A stretch of DNA of 64,000 nucleotides from Laccaria trichodermophora (taxonomy: Eukaryota > Basidiomycota > Agaricomycetes > Agaricales > Hydnangiaceae), in assembly GCA_018417955.1 (NCBI GenBank), contig JACTVC010000007.1, positions 1,302,001-1,366,000 on the forward strand, in the 5' to 3' direction. Positions 34,374 to 42,290 of this stretch are shown piece by piece (position 1 is the first letter of the stretch; each line of letters starts with the position of its first letter). The notes under the pieces were generated by a model. The model had not been told where the DNA came from, ran no database searches, and was given only the letters and a program-made list of their open reading frames with translations. The position numbers were made by a program, and so were the translations under genes.

Positions 34374-35012
34374 TAGTAGCTGCCATTTACATCATGTAAA
34401 ACCTGGCATGTACCAGAGAAGTTCCTGCTTAGCTGCCATGAATGAAATGAAATGAAATTTCATTCATTTATGGCACCTGTTTGATTCCAAGTCATTCTCA
34501 TTCATTGCTGTTGAGAATGAAATACTTTTTGTTTCATTTCTATTTTTTCTTCATTTCTACTGACAAGAATGAAATTTATTCTGTTTCATTGAATGCTGGC
34601 AACTGTTTCATTTTTTTATTTCATTCCACCATAACAACTATGGGTACTTTTGCATTTGAGGCTCAAATACACAACAAGATAGGCATGCTGTTGCCAAATA
34701 AGGCATTTAGATACTTTGTATCAATTACATAATCATTTTCCCAGCTCTAGCAATGAAATAGGCACCTGAGAAGAATGAAATGAAAATGAATGACTGTCCT
34801 AGTAAGAATGAAGCAAAGAATGAAACAGTTGCCATGGTGGAATGAAATAAAAAAATGAAACAGTTGCCAGGATTGAATGAAACAGAATAAATTATCAAGA
34901 ATGAAACAGGTGCCATGAATGAATGAAAATTCATTTCATTTCATTCATGGCAGCTAAGTGGGAATTCCTATGGTACAGCTCAGGAGTACATGATGTAAGT
35001 GGTAGCTACCAG
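34373..35012. mobile_element. Palindromic MITE (right-arm copy)
   Basis: Mirror of 22248-22887, with the same CTAGTAGCTGCC and CTGGTAGCTACC ends and TTCATT words. Identity over the compared parts shows that it was inserted before the arm was duplicated. Confidence 0.65.
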
Positions 35013-35508
35013 TCCATCATTGTCATTTGGCTTGTTGTTGTTGTTATGCAGCTCATTGTCGTTGTCATTGTTGGGCTCCTCATCTTCTTGTTCAGTTTCT
35101 TGTCTTCGTTGGTTTCGGCCTGCTCAGGGCTGTCATTCTGCTCCTTGGCTTTGGCGTCATGGTTCTTGTCTTCATTGGGGGGGTGCCTGCCATTGTCAGT
35201 TTCATTAGCCTGAGGTTCGGTGGCTCAACGGCATCGAGTAGCAGGTGCAGAGGTCGCGATGTTGGTGGGTGTGGGTTGGCCAGGTGTGGGATCAACGTGT
35301 CAAAGGGAGCGGCATGGAGGAGCGACACCAATGCCAGGGTTTGCTTGGACCTGGGCAGCGATTTGAGCCCAGCATCCTCTTGATTTCAGTCCTGGGCAGT
35401 CTTCCTGTGATATGAGTTAGTGGTGGTGAGGTGAGGTGAACATTGTGCCTAATTGATCACAATCATCGACGGCAATTGCCACCCAATATCAGGCATATGC
35501 ACTTTCAA

Positions 35509-37042
35509 GAGGTCTCTACTGTCCTCCACTGATTCCTGCCGGAATCCAGGCCATTCCTGGAATTCCAGGGGAATCAAATTTAGCAGAGGGCCCTGGCAAA
35601 TTGATCAAACCATTCTGGTGGAATTTTGATGGAATTCAAATTCTGCCAGAATGGTTCCAGGAATCACCTGGAAGGAATGCTCCCAGAACGAGACAGAATG
35701 GAATTCCTGATGCCCAAATCAAGTGTCAGCAAATGCTGACACTTGATTTGGGCATCATCAACAAACAACCACTGCTCTCTCTCAACCAGCACCATCGTTG
35801 ACAATGCCCACCCACCTTGCGACATCACCATGTCACCAGCGGCCACCACCACGCACACCAGCCACCCATCTACAATGAGCATGCCACGTCACCAGCAAAC
35901 GAGCACCCATGACAACACGTCGTGACGTGGCAACAAGACAACGAGAACGACGACCAAATGACAACGTCAGTCATCATTCCACCACAACCCCCACACTATG
36001 ACACGGCACCACAGCCATGACACAGGAAACAACGCCATCACCAGCCCCAGCTGGTAAACAAGCAGGGCAACACGTGGCAACCAGACGACGAACGACAAGT
36101 CATCATTCATCGTCATAGGTGAGCACCCCCCTCCCAAGCTCATCGCAACCCAGCTCGCTAACACCAGGCACACGACGAGGGACAGCGGACGACCATGTTA
36201 ATGCACGACCACACAACCATGCCCATGGATGACGAAATGCCCCACCACATCAACGGAGGGCTGCACCGACAGACGACACGCCCACGACGGCACACACAAC
36301 CATGTTAACGGACCACCACCATGTCAATGGACAACGACCGCATCAATGGAAGACACCCACGTCAACGGACGACAATGTCAACAGACGACGCCCACGTTAA
36401 CGGACTATGATGTCAACAGACGATGACCACATTAGCGGACGACGAGCAGGTAAATGGATGACAATGACCGACCCTCTTCCCTGTCCCACCCTCTTCCTTT
36501 CCCTCCTCCCCTTCCTTTTCTCTCCACCCTCCCTGTCCATCTCCATGTCTATGCCCTCCCCATTTCTATGTACCCCCTTCCTTTTCCCTCCCCCTTTCCC
36601 TGTCTGTCCCTCTACATTTCCTTGCCCCATCCCCCATCCCCATTTCATTGTCCCTCCCCTTCCTTTTACCTCCCCCTACCCTGTCCATCCCCATTTCCTT
36701 GTATCCCTTTCCCTGTTCCTCCCCATTTCCTTGTCCCTTTTCATATGCAATGTAGTAAAATAGATTTTATGTCATCAATAAAGTACATTAAAATTTGATC
36801 TATTGAGATCTATGACTTGACTAGGGTGTGAAATTTATAAGAAATTTTGAGTATTGAGGAGTTGAATTAGTGCAGATAAAGTCTCTAGCTCAGTGTTGAT
36901 CAGCAATGCTGATGCTGATCAGAGCATGTGGGGGAGGGTAATTCCCCTGCTCCAAAATGTATGTCTAAAATAGAAGAGCCAAATATATAAATAATGAAAT
37001 TTTCTGTCTATTCCAGTCTCAGTGGAGGAATGAAAAGTATTG
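35509..37042 (-). mobile_element. KDZ/hAT-type element copy vii (right-arm copy)
   Basis: Mirror of 20218-21751, including the imperfect TTGAAAGT/TCGAAAGT target duplication. The purine tract of the other arm appears here as a polypyrimidine tract at about 36460-36745. Confidence 0.78.
35709..35756. repeat. 48-bp near-perfect palindrome (right-arm copy)
   Basis: Mirror of 21504-21551: 23-bp arms around two central A residues on this strand. Confidence 0.9.
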
Positions 37043-37170
37043 ACTTTCGAGCTGGTGCATTCCTGTTGTAGTGGTGAGTGGATGTGATTTGGGGTGGAGA
37101 TTGTGCCTAATTGATGGCAATCATCAATGATGATTGCCATCAATAATGGGCATACATACTTTGTGGTGCC

Positions 37171-37389
37171 TCACCCTCGATTCCCCCCTTCCTCCCCTTC
37201 TTTCGTCTTCGTGGGCTGGTCCTCGTGATCAGCCCATTCAGTGGTGGTGGGGTCGTCTTGGTTATTGTCCTCGTCCTTGTCATCATTCTGCCACCTGCAA
37301 CAGCTTCGTTTCACTGGTTGCTTGTCTGCGTTTGATGCTTGGCGTTTCTGTGACTTGGCTGCAGTGGCCTTCTTCGCTTTGGGAGGCAT
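37171..37389 (-). CDS. First exon, basic disordered N-terminus (right-arm copy)
   Basis: Starts MPPKAKKATAAKSQKR on the minus strand. The exon is followed downstream on the same strand by the Asn/Asp-rich exon and by the CxC5/6-type exons, so this ATG at 37389 is the best candidate start of that gene. The coding chain is broken by copy vii, the MITE, the hAT-like element and stops, so the gene cannot be functional as it stands. Confidence 0.45.
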   Translation of the reverse strand: MPPKAKKATAAKSQKRQASNADKQPVKRSCCRWQNDDKDEDNNQDDPTTTEWADHEDQPTKTKEGEEGGNRG

Positions 37390-37587
37390 ATGTGGTGGGG
37401 TGGGTTGTTGAACAAGGTGCAGAGGTGGTGGGACATGGTGGGTGATAGTGGGATGTTGTGGGTGACAGTCAGATGTGGTGAGAGGACGAAAGATGGGTAA
37501 TGTGGCAACACAGAGTATCAATAAAGCTCAGCATGCTGAAAGTGCCTGAGACCAGGGTATATGGTGGGTATATTTCCTATGTATATC

Positions 37588-37690
37588 TAAGCCTTTGTGG
37601 TCTAGTGGTTTATTGTGCATGTTTCCACTGAAAAATATCTGTCTATAAGGTTGAGTGTTCAAATCTTGTGTATGGCATTCTTTTTTTCTG
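37588..37690 (+). ncRNA. tRNA-like Pol III unit (right-arm copy)
   Basis: A box TGGTCTAGTGG at 37598-37608, B box GTTCAAATC at 37657-37665, and T7 at about 37680-37686. The unit points to the right, toward the subterminal GGACTCC words at 37704-37820. The T run is followed by a (TAA)n-like stretch before the words. It resembles the head of a tRNA-derived SINE, or a small Pol III gene of about 100 nt. Confidence 0.62.
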
Positions 37691-38083
37691 GTGTTATAAT
37701 AATAATAATAACAGACTCCATCTGGAGTCCAGCTGGCTAATTATATGTTCTGAGCTGGAGTCTACTTTGTCCAGATGGGTCCACCTGGAGGCAGCTGGAC
37801 TCCAGATAGACTCCAGGCTCATTTTAGACTAACATTTGCAGGATTACCACTAAAGAAAAAATGATGTATAGACACCCAGAGTCTCATGTGAATGAGCTTT
37901 GAAAAAAAGTATGATGCATAGATAACATGGTCAGATGCACAATCAGTTGGATGCACAATAGATAATGTGATAGATAATGTGCCTGGACACACAATGGGTG
38001 ACATACCCAGCCATGGCATCATCCATGTGGACATTTCATGGTTTCAATAATTTTCTTTGAAATAATATTTCACAGATTTAAAG

Positions 38084-38483
38084 CACTTCAGTCACCCATT
38101 TTTGGGTACCTATGAGGTTATCCAATTCAGGCTGCAATACCAAAATCTGAAGAACCATTCCACAAAAAATGGAGTGCAATGGATCAGTATTGCAGCCTGG
38201 AGAAATAATTTTCATATTTTGTAAAAAGGACCCCAGACACCCTGTGACAGCTATGGAATGATGGTATGGTATAGAATGGAATGGTATGGTATGGTATGGT
38301 ATGGTATGGAATGGTATGGTATGGTATGGTATGGTATGAGGTGGAATGGTATGTGGCATCCATACCATGGTATGATGGAATTGGTATGAGGGTCATACCA
38401 CTCTGGAATGGGGTACCACTAAGGTTCCCTAATTCAAAGAATTGGATAACCTCATAGGTACCCAAAATTGGGTGACTGAAGTG
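38084..38483. mobile_element. 400-bp MITE with ATGGT satellite core
   Basis: Ends read CACTTCAGTCACCCATTTTTGG and, reversed, CACTTCAGTCACCCAATTTTGG; the inverted match extends through GGGTACCTATGAGGTTATCC. Flanks ATTTAAAG (38076-38083) and ATTTGAAG (38484-38491) form an 8-bp target duplication with one mismatch. The core at 38260-38360 is a run of ATGGT/ATGGA units. There is no ORF. Confidence 0.8.
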
Positions 38484-38542
38484 ATTTGAAGACTAACTGC
38501 CTATCTACAGACAATGGAACCAAGGATGTCAACTTCCTTGGA

Positions 38543-38850
38543 CCACTTCAGTCACCCATTTTTGGGTACCTGTGAGGTATATGAATTCTTTGATTTAAGG
38601 GTACCCATTCCAGGGTGGTATGTGAGCACCATACCAATACCATGGTACCATGGAATGGAAAACTCATACCATATCCCACTCATACCAATACCAAGTTACC
38701 ATACCATACCAGATGGTATGATACCACTTCATACCATCATACCAAAGCTGTCGCAGGGTGTCTGGGGTCCTTTTCCAAAATAAATAAATAAATTCTACAG
38801 GCTACAATACTAGTCCATTGGGTACCATTTTTTGTGGGGTGGTTCTCCAT
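38543..38850. mobile_element. Second, one-ended copy of the ATGGT MITE
   Basis: Starts CACTTCAGTCACCCATTTTTGG like the element at 38084 and contains CATACCATGGTACCATGG words. The far side includes GGTGTCTGGGGTCCTTTT, which is the reverse of sequence inside the first copy, so the copy is rearranged. The second terminus was not found. Confidence 0.55.
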
Positions 38851-39519
38851 GTTTTTCTTGAGATATTGGGCTACACATTGAGGCTAGATAGTCCAAACCA
38901 TCTATTGAAAATGTATTTAAATAGGCTTGATCCCAGCTTTTTCATGCATCCAAAGCCATTTAATGATACATATTTTTCCCAGTCCTTTCTATAAGAAGAA
39001 CAAATATTCATCCAAATCAAACAATACCACATCCATTGGGATGAAGTGGTCATTGAGAAGCAAAGAAAAGTGGAAAGGTTCTTCAGGTTTTTTCTAAGAT
39101 TTCCAACTCCAAGTGGAGGCCAGATAGTCAACTCCAACCTTTGAAAATCAGTTCAATTGAGGGTTTTTTCATTCCTAAAAAGCCATTAACATGAATACTT
39201 TCAATAATAGGTTAAATATATTTTGCCCAGTACATAGGGCCAATCAGACAGTCCTACCTACTTACATAGCATATACATATGATATGGCCAACAACACCAT
39301 CATATAATCTCAATTTTCTTAAAAACTACATATGATGAAATCAGCTATTGTTGTCCTGAGTGTTTGGCCAAAGTCTTCTTTGTCATAATATTTGGTCCAA
39401 TTTAGTGAAGCTGAGTGAATCTGTCCAATCCAAAGTCTTGTCAATTGGAAATGGAATTAGGTCTTGTTGTCCTAAGAGTCTTCATTATCAAAGTATTATA
39501 CCATGGTATTGTAATCCCA

Positions 39520-39845
39520 TGTTGCACTCTCATACCATACCATACCATGGTATTGCACTCCCATACTATACCATGGTATTACACCCTCATACCATACCAT
39601 GGTCTTGCACTCCTATACCATACCATACCATGGTATTACACCCTTATACCATACCATGCCATGGTATTGCACTCCCATACTATACCATGGTATTACACCC
39701 TCATACCATACCATACCATGCACCCTCATACCATACCATACCATGCACCCTCATACCATACCATGGTATTGCACTCCCATGCCACATCATACCACATCAT
39801 ACCACACCATACCAGGCACCCTCATACCATACCATGGTATCAGAA
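39520..39845 (+). repeat. CATACCATGGTATT satellite
   Basis: Units of about 25-40 bp made of CATACCATACCATGGTATT plus CACCCTCATA or GCACTCCCATA repeat about ten times. The words match those in the MITEs at 38084 and 38543, suggesting the satellite expanded from such a MITE core. The open frames through it are repeat artefacts. Confidence 0.8.
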
Positions 39846-39980
39846 ACCTTAATTTATTTTTATTTAGGCAGAGGAAGGCAGAAAACCCTCATTTTGAAGT
39901 TTGTTTACATATATTTACCAATAGCTTTGACCAAAGTGAGGCTAAATTTTGTAGTGTCCACTTTGATGTGTGCACTATTT

Positions 39981-40470
39981 CCTAATTGGGAAAAGTGTTA
40001 CACTTTTTTCTGCCATACCTAATGTCAGGCACAGTGTGCAGTTAGGTTGGGAACTGTTTCCCATGCTCTTTGGGCCACTGGAGTTAGTAGCTAGCTTAGT
40101 GTTGTCATTGTTCATGATGATGTCTGCACTATTTCCTAATTGGGCCATTTCCTAATTGGGAAAAGCGTTACACTTTTTTCTGGCACACCTGATGTCAGGC
40201 ACAGTGCGCATTTAGGTTGGAACTGTTTCCCATGCTTTTTGGGCCAGAAGAGTTAATGGCTAGCATGGTGTTGTCATTGTTAATGACGATGTGTGCACTA
40301 TTTCCTAATTGGGAAAAGCGTTACACTTTTTTCTGCCACACCCAATGTCAGGCACAATGCACATTTAGCTTGGGAACTGTTTCCCACACTCTTTGGGCCA
40401 CTGGAGTTAGTGGCTAGCTTAGTGTTGTCATTGTTTATGATGATGTTTGCATATTTCCCAATTTGGAAAG
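39981..40470 (+). repeat. 154-bp tandem repeat, three units plus a partial
   Basis: Units begin CCTAATTGGGAAAAGYGTTACA at 39981, 40151 and 40304, with a short extra CCTAATTGGG at 40135 and a degenerate start at 40457. Each contains ATGTCAGGCACARTG, TTTGGGCCA and GTTGTCATTGT. Spacing is 153-154 bp apart from the 16-bp insertion. The last partial unit runs into ACTACAAA-type repeats. Confidence 0.82.
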
Positions 40471-40489
40471 TCATTACATAATATCAGTT

Positions 40490-40855
40490 TGGTTTGTACT
40501 GTCCGCTTTTTCATTACAAAAATTACTAGTGTGTGCTTTTTTCATTACTAAAGTTTGTAGTGTCCGCTTTTTAGACTACAAATGCATGTAGTGTGCGCTT
40601 TTTAGACTACAAATATTTGTAGTGTGCGCTTTTTTCATTACAAAGTTTGTAGTGTCAGCTTTTTAGACTACAAATGTTTGGAGTCTTTGCTTTTTCATTA
40701 CAAAGGCTTGTAGTGTGCGCTTTTTAGACTACAAATATTTGAAGTCTTTGCCTTTTTCATTACAAAGGCTTGTAGTGTCTGCTTTTTCAGACTACAAAAG
40801 TAACTAGTCCGCTTTTTTAGCCTACAAATGTTTGTAGTGTGCATCTGCTTTTCTG
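40490..40855 (+). repeat. ACTACAAA / TTTGTAGT word array
   Basis: About ten alternations of TTTGTAGTGTGCGCTTTTT and its partial complement AGACTACAAAT, some with CATTACAAAG. The style matches subterminal word clusters of the DNA transposons here, with a different word. Related words occur at 5220-5340, 11030-11110 and 15300-15360. Termini could not be identified. Confidence 0.6.
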
Positions 40856-40929
40856 ATATCTTGTATTCTCCTATTACCTATGTAGGTACATGGGGTGTAA
40901 CTGATATTTCACAGAAGTTGACTGTAGCC

Positions 40930-41745
40930 AAATAGCTCATGGGCATTGGGTCCGTTTGTGGGTGGTGGGGCTTGTTTGTTGCATGGGTTCGGTGTTGCAT
41001 GTGTGGTGTGGGTGGTGGGGCTCATTGGTGCATGTTGCACATTGTTCATGGGTGTGGGGGTCATCGTGTCTGTTGTACACAGAATGATGACAAATGACAA
41101 ATTGAAATTCGTCGTTCATCGTTCGGTTGCCACGTCGCTGACGGCGACGTGGCACCTGGATTCTGTGTGAAGGGGGGCGAGCTGGGCTCACCTGGGTTCG
41201 TTGTCACCGTTTCGGTTGGCCATGGTGTGTGTTGAGTGTTGTTGATGGGTGTCGATGTTCGTGGATGCAGGGGAGGCATCATCGATGGGTGGTGGTGACG
41301 TGGAAGGATCTGGGTTGAGGGTTTCAATTTGCCAGCATCCTTTGTATGTAGTGCATAAAATATATCTAAATAGTAATCCCTACATGGTACAAGTGGTAAA
41401 GTGCTCACTCTATAAAATGTTGGTGTGTCCATGAGGTTGAGTGTTCAATCCATGCATGTTGTGCTTCTTTTATATATTTTATAATAACAATAATAATGAC
41501 AAACTACTGGACTGACTGGACTCCTTGTACTGGACTCCATTATACCCATTCCTTAGGAATCCTTAATTCCTTCTGATGTGGGATCATTCCAGTAGGAATC
41601 TACTAGGACTCCGGTAGGACTGAGATGCAAAATTTGTATGGTGTTCAGTCAATATGAAATTGGCTGGAGTCCTAGTAGAATCCAGTAGGAGTCTGGGATT
41701 CCAGTAGGAGTCCAGTAGGAATAGGTGGGGGAGTGTAAAGAGCTC
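40930..41745 (-). mobile_element. KDZ/hAT-type element, partial (GAGCTC end at 41745)
   Basis: The right end reads GTGGGGGAGTGTAAAGAGCTC. Inward come about 220 bp of GTAGGACTCC/AGTAGGAGTCC words (41525-41725), a tRNA-like unit (41375-41470), and a GT-skewed CpG-rich block (40930-41330). The purine tract and the CAGTACTT end are missing. It has inserted into the subterminal part of another element whose GAGGTC end is at 41803. Confidence 0.65.
41375..41470 (+). ncRNA. tRNA-like Pol III unit
   Basis: A box TGGTACAAGTG (41385-41395), B box GTTCAATCC (41443-41451) and CTTTTA about 18 bases later. It points right, toward the element end at 41745. Followed by an ATAATAACAATAATAATGAC spacer closely matching the one beside the unit at 56085-56185. 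Confidence 0.62.
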
Positions 41746-41803
41746 GGAATCTGCCAGAATGACCGGATTCCTGCAGGAATCAGGGGGGCACTGATAAGAC
41801 CTC
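41746..41803 (-). mobile_element. Element end, GAGGTCTTATCAGTGCCCC type
   Basis: Reads ATTCCTGCAGGAATCAGGGG and CACTGATAAGACCTC; the reverse, GAGGTCTTATCAGTGCCCCC, is close to the end of copy i (GATAAGTACTG side) and v-a. The rest of the element was displaced by the insertion ending at 41745. Confidence 0.55.
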
Positions 41804-42290
41804 CAGTAGGTGGAGATGACTGCCCTGTAGAGAAGTTGAATGTGATAGTGGAATAAAAATAACTAACCCATAGGCTCTTTTGGCATGATTGATAAATTGA
41901 AAGCTTTTTACAGCCAGGGGTGGGGGCCTTGGTGCAATGTCTAACAGAAACAACAATAAGGGTTAATCTGTTATAGAAAGTACTTATGCACCTTGCCAAT
42001 CCAAGTCAATGTCAAGGTCCTCCATCTGCATGCTCATGGACAATGACTCTTCACCTGCAGTAGGTGGGGAGGACTGCCCTCTAGAGAAATTAGACATGAT
42101 AGTGTAATAAAAATAAAATAACCTATGGGCCCTCTTTGCGTAGTTGACATATTTACAGCCAGGGGTGGGGGCCTGGAACAACAATAAAGGTTGGTCTGGT
42201 ATCAAAAAGTACTTATGCACCTTGCAGATCCTTGTCAATGTTGAGGTCCTCCATTTGCATGCTCATGGACAATGACTCTTCACCTTTGCT
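41804..42290 (-). repeat. Tandem duplication of a gene's terminal exon
   Basis: About 240 bp is present twice (41804-42055 and 42057-42290). On the minus strand each copy encodes GEESLSMSMQMEDL followed by a stop after QGA; the proximal copy ends LNIDKDLQGA and the distal one LDIDLDWQGA. The intron-like part with CAGGGGTGGGGGCC is also duplicated. The distal copy is cut by the element end at 41803. Confidence 0.72.

Larger units (their letters stand above)
33838..37890 (-). repeat. Right arm of the 4,053-bp inverted repeat (probable original)
   Basis: Reverse complement of 19370-23422 with exact position pairing. It contains the mirrored copies of an Asn/Asp-rich exon (34008-34373), palindromic MITE (34373-35012), internal exon (35013-35397), copy vii (35509-37042, target duplication 35501-35508 and 37043-37050), the 48-bp palindrome (35709-35756), first exon (37171-37389), tRNA-like unit (37588-37690) and subterminal words (37704-37820). 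In this arm the exon order matches the CxC5/6-type gene that continues at 33838-33700 and 26252-25564. Confidence 0.9.

Noticed and set aside
37588..37690. Functional tRNA gene
   Set aside because: A and B boxes are perfect, but no acceptor stem or anticodon arm can be drawn, so I call it tRNA-like.
19370..37890. One giant transposon with 4-kb terminal inverted repeats
   Set aside because: The arm boundaries lack target duplications and terminal motifs, cut through other elements, and only one arm is continuous with its gene; a recent inverted duplication or assembly error explains it better.
38268..38345. Telomere-like or centromeric repeat
   Set aside because: The ATGGT units lie inside a MITE with inverted ends and a target duplication, and do not match the usual TTAGGG-type fungal telomere repeat.
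39360..40022. 220-residue plus-strand frame with His/Thr/Ile repeats
   Set aside because: It translates the CATACCATGG satellite and runs into the 154-bp repeat; no conserved protein features.
40490..40855. CRISPR-like array
   Set aside because: Alternating short words lack constant repeat-spacer geometry, and the window is clearly eukaryotic with spliceosomal introns.
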